The notes under the pieces: generated by a model
Databases searched by the model: none
Told to the model about the DNA's origin: nothing
What the model saw: the letters and a program-made list of their open reading frames with translations, nothing else
Origin: an uncultured Bacteroidales bacterium
Lineage (GTDB): Bacteria; Bacteroidota; Bacteroidia; Bacteroidales; UBA932
DNA length: 64,000 bases
Direction of reading: 5' to 3'
NCBI GenBank assembly: GCA_944323825.1
Contig: CALUTY010000016.1
Span: 16,485 to 80,484, forward strand
Made by a program: the position numbers and the translations under genes
In this document: positions 1 to 8,510 of the stretch, piece by piece
Position numbering within the stretch: the first letter of the stretch is position 1
Layout: every line of letters begins with the position of its first letter

Positions 1-11
1 AGTAGGCTATC

Positions 12-305
12 ATGGGACAAGCAACATTATCAATGAGGGTGGATGATACCCTGAAGAAAAAATTCGACATGATATGCGATGATTTCGGCCTCACAAGCAC
101 TGCAGCAATCACTGTATTCATGAAAACGGTCGTGCGCGAGAGACGCATTCCCTTCGAGATAAAGGCATCCGGCAGGGATCAGATAAATAAAGAAGCATGG
201 GAGGCATTCCTTGAAATGAGGACACAGGCTGCTGCCGCAGGAGTGCAGGATCTTACACTTGATGAAATTAATGCCGAGATACAGAATGCCCGCAATGAAA
301 GATAA
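12..305 (+). CDS. RelB/DinJ-family antitoxin
   Basis: This 97-residue protein probably is the antitoxin of a type II toxin-antitoxin pair: it would neutralise the PIN toxin encoded next to it and repress their shared promoter. The N-terminal 45 residues (ATLSMRVDD, then a helix-turn-helix stretch ending TVFMKTVVRERRIPFEI) have the RelB/DinJ ribbon-helix-helix pattern. The remainder (WEAFLEMRTQAAAAGVQD...LDEINAEI) is a helical, acidic tail of the sort that wraps a toxin. Its 3' end overlaps the toxin gene by 11 bases, so the two are translationally coupled. The DNA is visibly richer in A+T than the sbcCD genes next door, in line with recent acquisition. The promoter, if close, lies off the left edge of the window. 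Confidence 0.8.
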   Translation: MGQATLSMRVDDTLKKKFDMICDDFGLTSTAAITVFMKTVVRERRIPFEIKASGRDQINKEAWEAFLEMRTQAAAAGVQDLTLDEINAEIQNARNER

Positions 306-708
306 AATTTTTGCCGTCATCGACACCAATGTCATTGTCTCTGCACTCATATCAAGTAATCTTGAATCCAATCCTGTCAAAGTCTTCCGTGCAATCGTGC
401 AGGAACGGATTGTGCCTCTATTCAATGACGAGATCCTTGAAGAATACAAGAGCGTGTTATCAAGACCAAAGTTCCATCTGGATCTTCCATTGATAGAGAC
501 AGTAATCAAAGCCATTATTGCCGATGGATTAAATATAGACAGGGCGCCGACAGCGGATATCGATTTTCCGGATCCGAAAGACATCGTATTCTACGAGGTC
601 GCTCTTTCCGTTGAAGATTCTTATCTTGTTACAGGCAATATCAAGCATTTCCCTGTAAAACCATTTGTTGTCACGCCTGCCGAAATGGTTCGCATCTTGG
701 CAGATTAG
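295..708 (+). CDS. PIN-domain toxin (COG1569-like ribonuclease)
   Basis: This is a 137-residue PIN-domain protein, predicted to be a metal-dependent ribonuclease toxin. It opens with FAVIDTNVIVSALIS, the first acidic strand of the PIN fold. Further conserved acidic positions are DEILEEY near residue 43 and the FPDPKDIVFYEVALS segment near residue 85, and the fold ends in SYLVTGNIKHFPV. That set of acidic residues would hold Mg or Mn. The ATG at 295 is preferred over one at 259 because it removes a 12-residue extension and leaves only an 11-base overlap with the antitoxin, the usual coupling in such modules. A DinJ-type antitoxin is more classically paired with a RelE/YafQ toxin, so the PIN partner is worth noting. 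Confidence 0.8.
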   Translation: MKDKIFAVIDTNVIVSALISSNLESNPVKVFRAIVQERIVPLFNDEILEEYKSVLSRPKFHLDLPLIETVIKAIIADGLNIDRAPTADIDFPDPKDIVFYEVALSVEDSYLVTGNIKHFPVKPFVVTPAEMVRILAD

Positions 709-936
709 ATTTTTTTATTTACGGAATGGGAGGATTTCTTTAAGCCGAAAATAATCTATATGGAAATCCAAACTGATAACCCCAAAGAAGGCTACCCATT
801 CCCTTGTTTTTCATATGACGCAAAGACGCTGTCAAAGAAGCTGTAGAGTTTCTTAGAGCCTGCGAGGTCGTTCTGCATAATGGGGTTGCACATATTCCTT
901 TTCAGGATATGTGCGATAACCAGCAGGCAAGATGGA

Positions 937-3900
937 CTACAGCCTGACCACCTCGACGCGACTTGCCGTGTTGTTCTCGCGGAGAAGGCGGATCTGGGCG
1001 GGAATGCGCTCACGGAGGATGTCGACATGGCTTATGATGCCTACTTTTCTGCCGCCGGTCTCATGAAGGCGGGACAGAGTGTCGATCACAGTATTGAGAT
1101 AGTCCTCGCTGAGGGTGCCGAAGCCCTCGTCAATGAAAAGGACATCGACAGAGGCGTTCCCTCTGGTCATGGCTGAAAGGCCGAGAGCCAATGCAAGCGA
1201 GACTATGAAGCCCTCGCCACCGGAAAGGGTGCTGTATGGCCTCACGGCATCGCCCTGATAAAGGTCCCGGATGACGATGCCCACAGAACCGGGCTGGCAA
1301 TCAAGCTCGTACCGAGGTGAGAAGCACTGCAGATAGCGGTTGGCGCACATCAGCAGCTGCTTGAGGATGAACGCCTGCGCTATGCCCCGGAAACGGCTTC
1401 CGTCCGCACTTCCGAACATGCCGTTGAGGGTTTCCCAGCGATGATACTCTTTCTCGAGGGAGCGGAGCAGAGTCTCATCCTTCTCCCGGATACGGAGATT
1501 TTGCTCATTGAGAGCAAGTATCGACCCGATGGCGCCGATATTCTTGTCAGCTTCAGCTTTACGGGCATCAAGGTCCATTATCCTTTCCTCAAGGGCTTCA
1601 ACTGTATCCCCGTCCTGAATCTCCGGTCTCGACTCCCCGTGCGTTCTGATGCCGTTCTCAACCTGAGCATATTCAGTCTTGGCCTTTTCAAGAGCCGCAT
1701 CAATACGCCTAAGTTTTTCTGTAAGAGCGTCGGCAGAGTCATCCGTCAGATTGGACATCAGCCATTCGACGCGCTCACGACTCATATCCTGATGCGACTG
1801 ATAAAAGGCATCCTCCTTGCTCCGTTCCGAAGCAATGCTTTGAGCAGCGGAGAATTTTTCCGTACTCACGGAAACAGCCTTACTGAGCAGATCCGTCCAA
1901 CGGGGTTCGAAAAACGGCTTCCACTCTTCCAGTCTGAAGTCATGGCTTCCCTTCCGGGTCAAGCACTCAGTCCAGCGCCTGCGGAAAGTCTCGGACACTT
2001 GTCCGGCAGCGGAAAGAGGATTCTGCTGCTGACCGACGCCTGAGGACGAATCCTGCAGCAGCCTTGTCTCTCCGATATTTACCAGCATCTCTGTGGTCGC
2101 CTGTTGCCACTGCGGGAAGTTGCCGCACACTGATTCCGTCATCTGAGTGAAAGTCCCGATCAGAGCGGAAAGACCCTCGCGGGACTTCTCAAGGGACTCT
2201 CTCAGCTCCACGGCTTTCGCATATTTTTCAGACTCCTCGCGGATGTCCTTAATCAGCGACTCCGGTGCCGCAACCCATACCTGCCTCCAGTCCTGAATCA
2301 GAATGAGCGGGGAAACTGACTCCAGTTTCTTAGCTGCCGCCATGGAATGATTCTGCGCAATCGTCTTCTGGCTCTCGGCCTGTTTGCACATCTCATCCAG
2401 CTTCTTATCCGCATCCGTCATTGCTTCAAGAGCAGACGAACAGGTCTTCTGAGCCTCTGTCAATTCAACATTGATCCTGCCTATGACACGGCGGCATTCC
2501 TCTATCGCATTCTCCTTCTCCTTAACAATCTTTTCAACAGCCTCAATTTCTTTGACGACAGCCTCAAGAGTCTCCTGAAGCGCACTCGCAGGCATCGCCT
2601 CTGCAGACACCGCATCGGACGATACTCCCGCATACATACCGCCGACAGCTGTCGACTCACTACCCGCCTCATCGCCCTGCCGACCAGACTGACTTTGCCA
2701 ATCCTGCCAGTCCCGAATACACCCCAGAACCTGCTTATAGACAGCACTTCTGCTAATCTCGCACTGACTCGAATGCTGTTTCAAATCCTCTTGCATGGCT
2801 TTGAGACCTTTTCCTTTGCTCCCGACGGAAGCCGTCAGAGTGTCAAACACATCCTTTGCATCACGATATTTCTTCTCGGCCGCCTCTTTCTCCTTTCTGA
2901 AAGGCTGCAGAAGCGACTCAAACTGCTCATCAGAAAACACATGCACAACCGTCTGACCACACACAGGGCAGCATTCTCCCTCTACAAGCCTGCTCCTTAG
3001 CTCCTTAGCCATATCGCTGACCATTTCAGACTGGCGTTCATATATTTTCAAGGCCTCGTCACAATTATTCTTCTCCGTCAGGTACTTCTTTTCAGCCTCC
3101 GACTTCAGGCGGAGATCTTTTGCCAAATCAACCTGAGCCTGCCTCACACGCTCCCGTTCTTTAGCCAAATCGTTTTCCTTTTCCACAAGAGTGGCCAATC
3201 CATCTTTCGCTGTCCTGGCATTCTTCCCAAGAGTTTCAAGACGCTCACTTTCCTCGTGCACTTTTTCGACACCCATTGCGTCCAATCTCTTCTGCTCACT
3301 CTTGTAACGCTTCTCTACCTCCTCATATTCCCTCTTGCGCTTATCATGCTCATTCTTCCTGTCATCAAATATCTTGCGCAAGTCTTCGGCTTTCTTTTCA
3401 TACTCTTTCCGAGCCACAACGGCCTTGTCCGCTTCCCTTTCAGAAGCCAAAGCCTCATCCAAAGCGTCCGCCAATGCCTTTCCTTCCTTCAGCATCGGCT
3501 CCTGCTCAGCGACACTATTAAAATATGCGCCGGCACGCAAAAGTCGCCCGTCAAGATTCTGCTTCTCCCCGATCAAAACCGACTCTTCAGCCTTCAGCTG
3601 AAGAAAAGTGTTCAGACACTCGGCCTCCTTAGTCTCACACTTCTTCAGAGTCTTTTCAAACTCTCTAATATTCAAAATATTCTGCCGAACCGGCGCCGTC
3701 AGGTTCCAGTCCTCGGCATTCTTCCGAGCCTCCTGTGTCTCTTCCGACGCAGCCGTTTTCTGCGCACCCTCAAGAACCGTACTCTTTGTCTGCAGCTCGA
3801 CCTGCAATTCATGCGACCTCCTGAGCCACTGCATCTTCCGCTCTTCATCCGCCCGCTGGTTCTTTAGTGAGGCCGAAAGCGTCTTGGCTCTCTCAAGTTC

Positions 3901-4611
3901 TGCCTTTTTCTCTGCAAGGGCCGCATCATCCATCACCTGAATCCCGTCCAGCTTCCTCCGCTGAGCTTCACATGCTTCCGACTTCTCTTTAGTTATCCTG
4001 AATATGGCCTTGCCGACCTCAGAAAAAAGGCCGGTGCCGGTCAGTTTCTCAAGTATCGCAGCCTTCTCCTTGTCCGGACTTTTGAGAAACCTCGTGAACT
4101 CGCCCTGGGCAAGCATCGATGTCCGGCAGAACTGCTCAAAAGTGAGCCCGACAGCATCTCCGATGACTCTCTCAATATCCCTCACCTTGACATAAGTCAC
4201 CCCGGCGGCATGATCGGCAAGCACCCATTTCTCAGGCTGCAGCGCACCGCTCACCTTCCTGCGGGCCCGTGCCACAGACCATTCTGCCGTATATCTCGAC
4301 TTGTCGGAGCCGACAAAATCGAGCCTCACATACGCCTCAGCCGTATTCTTACGCATCATCTGCCGTGTGTCGAAGAAACTCACCCCAACATCCCCGTCGG
4401 TTATCTCCCCATTCTGCCCGCTACGTTCGGACATCCTCGGCGTCTTCTTGAAAAGCGCAAGGCATATGGCATCCAGAATCGTACTCTTTCCCGCCCCTGT
4501 CTCTCCGCATATCAGAAAAAGCGGCTCTTCTGCAAGCAGTCCGCTGCTGAAGTCGATCACCGCATGTTCGATTGATGCTATATTTTTGATTTCCAGTCTC
4601 TCGTATTCCAT
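937..4611 (-). CDS. sbcC: Exonuclease SbcC, ATPase subunit
   Basis: SbcC is the SMC-like ATPase of the SbcCD (Rad50/Mre11-type) nuclease that opens and processes DNA hairpins and blocked double-strand ends. The 1224-residue protein has a Walker A site (GETGAGKST, residues about 36-44) and long coiled-coil arms. A zinc hook, CPVCG, sits near residue 547. At the C-terminus are the ABC signature TLSGGEGF and Walker B VLFIDEGFGTLS. The start at 4611 is favoured over one six codons upstream because it follows an AAGGAG ribosome site by four bases and lies 1 nt after the sbcD stop. A Ser/Glu/Ala-rich stretch in the second coiled coil, coded around 2580-2700, looks like a low-complexity insertion. 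It forms an operon with sbcD. Confidence 0.95.
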   Translation of the reverse strand: MEYERLEIKNIASIEHAVIDFSSGLLAEEPLFLICGETGAGKSTILDAICLALFKKTPRMSERSGQNGEITDGDVGVSFFDTRQMMRKNTAEAYVRLDFVGSDKSRYTAEWSVARARRKVSGALQPEKWVLADHAAGVTYVKVRDIERVIGDAVGLTFEQFCRTSMLAQGEFTRFLKSPDKEKAAILEKLTGTGLFSEVGKAIFRITKEKSEACEAQRRKLDGIQVMDDAALAEKKAELERAKTLSASLKNQRADEERKMQWLRRSHELQVELQTKSTVLEGAQKTAASEETQEARKNAEDWNLTAPVRQNILNIREFEKTLKKCETKEAECLNTFLQLKAEESVLIGEKQNLDGRLLRAGAYFNSVAEQEPMLKEGKALADALDEALASEREADKAVVARKEYEKKAEDLRKIFDDRKNEHDKRKREYEEVEKRYKSEQKRLDAMGVEKVHEESERLETLGKNARTAKDGLATLVEKENDLAKERERVRQAQVDLAKDLRLKSEAEKKYLTEKNNCDEALKIYERQSEMVSDMAKELRSRLVEGECCPVCGQTVVHVFSDEQFESLLQPFRKEKEAAEKKYRDAKDVFDTLTASVGSKGKGLKAMQEDLKQHSSQCEISRSAVYKQVLGCIRDWQDWQSQSGRQGDEAGSESTAVGGMYAGVSSDAVSAEAMPASALQETLEAVVKEIEAVEKIVKEKENAIEECRRVIGRINVELTEAQKTCSSALEAMTDADKKLDEMCKQAESQKTIAQNHSMAAAKKLESVSPLILIQDWRQVWVAAPESLIKDIREESEKYAKAVELRESLEKSREGLSALIGTFTQMTESVCGNFPQWQQATTEMLVNIGETRLLQDSSSGVGQQQNPLSAAGQVSETFRRRWTECLTRKGSHDFRLEEWKPFFEPRWTDLLSKAVSVSTEKFSAAQSIASERSKEDAFYQSHQDMSRERVEWLMSNLTDDSADALTEKLRRIDAALEKAKTEYAQVENGIRTHGESRPEIQDGDTVEALEERIMDLDARKAEADKNIGAIGSILALNEQNLRIREKDETLLRSLEKEYHRWETLNGMFGSADGSRFRGIAQAFILKQLLMCANRYLQCFSPRYELDCQPGSVGIVIRDLYQGDAVRPYSTLSGGEGFIVSLALALGLSAMTRGNASVDVLFIDEGFGTLSEDYLNTVIDTLSRLHETGGRKVGIISHVDILRERIPAQIRLLRENNTASRVEVVRL

Positions 4612-4612
4612 A

Positions 4613-5911
4613 TCACTCCTTCTCCACATTGAAATTACGGGCTTTCTTCACTGCCTCTTTGAACATATCTACCATATCCTGAGGCATTTCCGTGCCGTTT
4701 TTGTCGTGAAAATACATTCTGGCCACATCCAGCGGATCCATTTCCCGCATCTCCTGCACCGTGAAGTCAGGCCGCCCCTCACGCCGGACGGAATCCTCCG
4801 CCCTCACCGCCTTCATGCAACAGTAACGGCACATCTTTCCGCGCACCAGCTCTGCCGCCTTCATCTCGCTGTCGGCAGGCAGAAGTCCACGCACCAGCAC
4901 ATTGAGCCGGACATAAGCCGGCCTGTCTGCCGGGAATCGCGCCAGGGCATCCAAAGCGGCCTCCAGCTCACCGGGCTCCTTACCCGGCAAAGTCACAAGC
5001 GGCACGGGGTCAGGCATCTGCACCGTCCGGACCAAAGTTTTTGCTCCTGCATCCAGCTCCACCACCGTCACAGAATGCATATAGCTCTCATCAAAATTCA
5101 CGGCTATCGGCGACCCGCTGTACCTCATCCGCCCTCCAGCAAAAGTCTGAGGCTTATGAATATGTCCCAGAGCCACATAAGAATACGCATCCCCGAGCAG
5201 TTCTGCCCCCACATAGTCCATCCCGCCGACCAGATCATCGTGCCCCTCGGCATCGCTCCCCGCCACTGCAAGATGAGCCGAAAGCACAGACGGAAGCCCG
5301 TCGTCAAGACTTTTGACATAATCAGACAACCCTCTGAACCACAATGCCATCCTATCTTCCGTATGGTCTTCGGTCTGCCCCTCATCTTCCGTCCGATACG
5401 AGTTCTCATTACCCGTCCGGTTCGTTTTCTCATCCACAGCAGCCTCTACCCGAGCAGTCACTTCCGGGAAACTCCTCGGTGAGGCGTAAGGTGCCGCAGC
5501 CACATGGCCTATGACACGTCCATTCCTCACCACATCCACGACATGCCCGGAAAAATCAGCCGTCCTGTCCTCCCGCCTGGCAAAAGACCCTATCACACGC
5601 ACATTGACATGACGCCAGAGCCCGTCCTCCGCCTCAAGCCTCGAAGGACTGTCATGATTGCCAGCCGTCACCACCATCGTCATTTCCGGGCAGGCCTCAT
5701 GAATCCGGACCATCCCGTCCACATACATCTTCTTCGCCTGCGCAGACGGCGTCGAATTATGAAACACATCACCGCTGACAATCATCACGTCAGGCCTCTC
5801 ACGCCCCACGACCCCCGCCAGCGCTCTTAGAAAAGCCTCCTGCTCCTCCCTCCTGTCATATCCATAAAAAATCTGGCCCAGATGCCAGTCCGAAGTATGC
5901 AATATCTTCAT
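4613..5911 (-). CDS. sbcD: Exonuclease SbcD, nuclease subunit
   Basis: SbcD is the metallophosphoesterase (Mre11-like) nuclease partner of SbcC. All the metal and catalytic motifs are in order: HTSDWHLG (D8, H10), VSGDVFH (D48), TAGNHDS (N85, H86), SAHL (H213) and ALGHIHKPQ (H250, H252). A capping domain follows to residue 432. Residues about 158-187 (Glu/Asp/Thr/Asn-rich, between the SFPEVTARVEA and WFRGLSDYVK segments) are a hydrophilic low-complexity insertion not expected in the family core. The stop codon is one nucleotide upstream of the sbcC start, so the two subunits are made together. It is the first gene of the minus-strand operon. Confidence 0.95.
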   Translation of the reverse strand: MKILHTSDWHLGQIFYGYDRREEQEAFLRALAGVVGRERPDVMIVSGDVFHNSTPSAQAKKMYVDGMVRIHEACPEMTMVVTAGNHDSPSRLEAEDGLWRHVNVRVIGSFARREDRTADFSGHVVDVVRNGRVIGHVAAAPYASPRSFPEVTARVEAAVDEKTNRTGNENSYRTEDEGQTEDHTEDRMALWFRGLSDYVKSLDDGLPSVLSAHLAVAGSDAEGHDDLVGGMDYVGAELLGDAYSYVALGHIHKPQTFAGGRMRYSGSPIAVNFDESYMHSVTVVELDAGAKTLVRTVQMPDPVPLVTLPGKEPGELEAALDALARFPADRPAYVRLNVLVRGLLPADSEMKAAELVRGKMCRYCCMKAVRAEDSVRREGRPDFTVQEMREMDPLDVARMYFHDKNGTEMPQDMVDMFKEAVKKARNFNVEKE

Positions 5912-5992
5912 AAACCATCAAATTCCATCCTGTAAATCAACCTGTTGCGGCATACGATTCTCCCCGTCCTCTCCAACAGCTATGCCGTCACG

Positions 5993-6000
5993 CAAATTTA
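5993..6000 (-). promoter_or_regulatory. Possible -7 box for sbcDC
   Basis: Read on the minus strand this is TAAATTTG, an exact match to the Bacteroidota -7 consensus TAnnTTTG, about 80 bases upstream of the sbcD start. No clear TTG is seen 19-20 bases further upstream, so only half of the promoter is supported. Confidence 0.4.
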
Positions 6001-6085
6001 GGAAGAATATCGTGAGCCACCCCTTTCCTCGCAGAAATTATTTAGTCGGCATATTGCACACAACAATAAAACCACGAATTTTATC

Positions 6086-6114
6086 ACTCGGTATTTTTTG
6101 CAAAATTTCCGAGT
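6086..6114. repeat. Imperfect inverted repeat in the sbcD/tRNA-His gap
   Basis: The 434-base gap 5912-6345 holds no credible gene. It is AT-rich in its right half. This hairpin has arms ACTCGG (6086-6091) and CCGAGT (6109-6114) with an inner ATTTT/AAAAT pairing around TTGC. A perfect 12-bp palindrome TATATGCATATA follows at 6118-6129. No T-run follows either element, so neither looks like an intrinsic terminator; a protein-binding role is possible but unproven. Confidence 0.4.
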
Positions 6115-6297
6115 AGTTATATGCATATATGACTGTATGTAAACAAATTGAAGCCAAAGCACTAAAAAGAAAACCTCACCAAAGAACATCTCGGTACTAT
6201 AATGAAGATTGCTTAAATACCACCAGACACAAGATTTCTGTTAAATGCAGCCAACCGTTTTTGGCAATTATACCGCCTATCAGACAGAGAATTGACA

Positions 6298-6340
6298 CAA
6301 AAGAAAAAGTCCCTGAAATTCAAGGATTTCAAGGACTTTT
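6298..6340 (-). terminator. Intrinsic terminator of tRNA-His
   Basis: On the minus strand, right after the tRNA, a 14-position stem with one mismatch forms. Plus-strand arms are AAAGTCCCTGAAAT at 6306-6319 and ATTTCAAGGACTTT at 6326-6339, with a 6-nt loop. In transcription direction it is followed by TTTTTCTTTT. Confidence 0.85.
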
Positions 6341-6345
6341 GGGAG

Positions 6346-6420
6346 GGTGCCCAGTCGGATTCGAACCGACGACATTCAGAACCACAATCTGACGCTCTAA
6401 CCAACTGAACTATGGGCACC
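6346..6420 (-). tRNA. tRNA-His (GTG)
   Basis: The minus strand folds into a full cloverleaf. The acceptor arm is GTGCCCA/TGGGCAC, with the extra G-1 typical of tRNA-His opposite discriminator C73. The anticodon stem-loop is TCAGA-TTGTGGT-TCTGA with anticodon GTG, and the T arm carries GGTTCGAATCC. CCA is not encoded: CCT follows the discriminator. The gene has its own promoter just upstream and a strong terminator just downstream, so it is a single-gene unit between sbcDC and the SusCD operon. Confidence 0.97.
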
Positions 6421-6437
6421 ATATTCATTTGGGACTG

Positions 6438-6468
6438 CAAAGATATGAAAATTTATTTATTTGACAAA
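6438..6468 (-). promoter_or_regulatory. tRNA-His promoter
   Basis: On the minus strand TTTG (6465-6468) is followed after 19 bases by TATCTTTG (6438-6445). This fits the Bacteroidota vegetative promoter (TTG, 19-20, TAnnTTTG). The box ends 18 bases before the mature tRNA 5' end, a sensible distance for a short leader. Confidence 0.85.
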
Positions 6469-6583
6469 TTTTTGTTGCAGCAATGATGTTCAGACAAAAA
6501 ATATCTCAGCAGTCCCGTTATCAAAAGGATTCCTTCCGCACATTGTCTGACACAAAAGGGAGGGAAAATGGCTGTTATAGTTG

Positions 6584-8413
6584 TCAATATCCGGGGGTCT
6601 GGACCATATCCGGATTAGGGTTGGACTCGAATTCGGTCGTAGGGATAGGCATGGCATAGTTGCGGTCCTTCCAGACTATGTTGGTCTTGGCGGCGCCGGG
6701 GCCGGAGACGGTCTTGTACCAGTCAGCCTCCTGCCGGCCGAGGCGGAAATGGCGGACATATTCCCACCAGCGCATTTCACCGAACATTTCGGCCCACATT
6801 TCATATAAGATGGGGTCATTGGCAAGATGATCGTCGGAGGCGGTCTTCGTCCGGTCGGCAAGGGTCTGATAATCGACTGCCGACGGGGAATCAGCATCAT
6901 AGCCCCATGCACGGCGGTGCACCTTGTTGACATATTCAAGGGCGGTGGCGGCATCGGTATCCTTCATGAGATATGCGTAAAGGAGGTACAGCTCCGGAAG
7001 GCGGATGAAATAGATGTTGTAGCCGGCCACATTACGGGTGTCATTGGCAAGATGGCCGTCAAGGTAGTTGTATTTCCGGACGGGCCAGCCGTAGAAGGTC
7101 TGCGGGTCATTGCCGGTGGACGGATCCATCTCCCACCAGTGGCCGAACTCGACCTGGGCGACCTTGTGATAGCCTTTCACACCGTCGAATGTCATCTGGA
7201 CCTCATCCACGAAGGGCTGGAGGGCACAGACGAAAAGGCGGGGATCAGGGAAGTTTTCATAGTCATATTCCGGAGTAGCGAGCTTGTCCCTGTATTCCTG
7301 CTGGCGGGCCATATATTCCTCCGAAAGGGAATATCCGGCATTGTCACCGTTGCCGGAAACCTGCAGCACAGCGTCTGAAAGCGGGGCCGGATCGGTGTAG
7401 CCGAAACGGAGAAGGTTGCGGTCGTGCATGTACTGGTTGCCGTAGGACATGGCTGTCCTGGAGCCGTCAGGGCCTATGCAGAACGGAGGATAATACAGGG
7501 AAAGGGTTGAGCCGGTGTTCGGTGAGCCGTAGGCATTGCCGCCTGTCGGGTCGGCGGTGTTGCCGACTTCGTAGAATGATTCGCTGTTGTACTCGTACTC
7601 GTCATAGCCGTTGAACATCATCCTGTAGTCTTCATAGGACACAAGGCTCTTGCCGCTGTTGTCAATGCAGTCCTTCAGATATTCCAATGCCTTGGCATCC
7701 TGACCGGCAAAGAAATATGCTTTGGCCAGGAAAGCCTTGGCTGCCCACAGGGTCACACGGTGATTGTCCGTCTGCGTGAGAAGGGACTCGGCTGCCACCA
7801 GGTCATCTATTATTGCCTGATAACACTCCCCTGTGGTTTCCCTGCCCACATACATTTCCTCAAGGGTCTTGGGAACGGACTGGATTATCGGAATGCCGAC
7901 CCCGTCCATGTCCGGCTGCCCATAGAGGGAAAGCATGTGCCAGCGGTAGAACGCCCTGAAGAAAAGGCATTCGCCCTCATAGTTGTCCAGCGCAGCCTTT
8001 TCGGATTCCGGGGCGGTCTGGCGGTATTCAGCAATCTCCTCGAGGGCAGTATTGGAATAATAGACTCCCAAGCTCAATGCAGTCCACGGGTCAGTGACCT
8101 TCTCATTACCGGTCTTCACGTCACCGGCAAGGATGTCGACCCATTCCTGGTCCTCATGCCACTGGAGATCAATGGTATGGTCGACACAATACATGACATA
8201 TCCTGCCCAATAGTTGCCGAGAAAATACCAATGGTGCTGAGCACCGTACACGGAATTGACAACGAGCCCTATATGTTCAAGGTCCGTCGGGAAATTGCCG
8301 TCGGACAGGGCTTCAGGGTCCGACAGGTTGAGAAAATCCCGGCAGGAGGAAAGTCCGGAAAGGCACAGGGCCATGACCGGAAATATCACCATATTCTTGA
8401 AAAATCTTTTCAT
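6584..8413 (-). CDS. SusD/RagB-family nutrient-binding outer-membrane lipoprotein
   Basis: This is a 609-residue SusD-like protein, the surface lipoprotein lid that captures ligand for its SusC partner. A lipoprotein signal peptide ends at LSGLSSC (lipidated Cys24 if the start is 8413; an ATG at 8422 adds three residues). The body has the family's TPR-like helices (ECLFFRAFYRWHMLSLYG, WAAKAFLAKAYFFAG) and the usual C-terminal segment: ILYEMWAEMFGEMRWWEYVRH, then MPIPTTEFESNPN near the end. It lies 97 bases downstream of the susC-like gene in the same operon. No glycoside hydrolase, peptidase or sulfatase is next to it, so the imported substrate cannot be inferred. Confidence 0.93.
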   Translation of the reverse strand: MKRFFKNMVIFPVMALCLSGLSSCRDFLNLSDPEALSDGNFPTDLEHIGLVVNSVYGAQHHWYFLGNYWAGYVMYCVDHTIDLQWHEDQEWVDILAGDVKTGNEKVTDPWTALSLGVYYSNTALEEIAEYRQTAPESEKAALDNYEGECLFFRAFYRWHMLSLYGQPDMDGVGIPIIQSVPKTLEEMYVGRETTGECYQAIIDDLVAAESLLTQTDNHRVTLWAAKAFLAKAYFFAGQDAKALEYLKDCIDNSGKSLVSYEDYRMMFNGYDEYEYNSESFYEVGNTADPTGGNAYGSPNTGSTLSLYYPPFCIGPDGSRTAMSYGNQYMHDRNLLRFGYTDPAPLSDAVLQVSGNGDNAGYSLSEEYMARQQEYRDKLATPEYDYENFPDPRLFVCALQPFVDEVQMTFDGVKGYHKVAQVEFGHWWEMDPSTGNDPQTFYGWPVRKYNYLDGHLANDTRNVAGYNIYFIRLPELYLLYAYLMKDTDAATALEYVNKVHRRAWGYDADSPSAVDYQTLADRTKTASDDHLANDPILYEMWAEMFGEMRWWEYVRHFRLGRQEADWYKTVSGPGAAKTNIVWKDRNYAMPIPTTEFESNPNPDMVQTPGY

Positions 8414-8510
8414 TTCGTGCATTTGTTTGGTCTCTGAAAATTATTAATCCATAGGGAAATGACGCAACAGGTATCAGATCTGGACAGCTCCCGTCATGCC
8501 CTATGGCGGA

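Noticed and set aside
792..1028. Small minus-strand reading frame in the gap between the PIN toxin and sbcC
   Set aside because: Most of it overlaps the 3' end of sbcC in another frame, and it resembles nothing I know. The 228-base gap 709-936 otherwise shows no gene.
4301..5482. Long plus-strand open frame across sbcC/sbcD
   Set aside because: It is the shadow of strongly supported minus-strand genes; its product is rich in His, Arg and Pro with no domain pattern.
5998..6189. 63-codon minus-strand frame in the sbcD/tRNA gap
   Set aside because: It would overlap the sbcD -7 box, lacks any motif, and its Phe/Val/Leu-rich product reflects AT-rich DNA.
6346..6420. tRNA-His as an integration site for the neighbouring SusCD region
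   Set aside because: No integrase gene and no repeated tRNA 3' end were found nearby.
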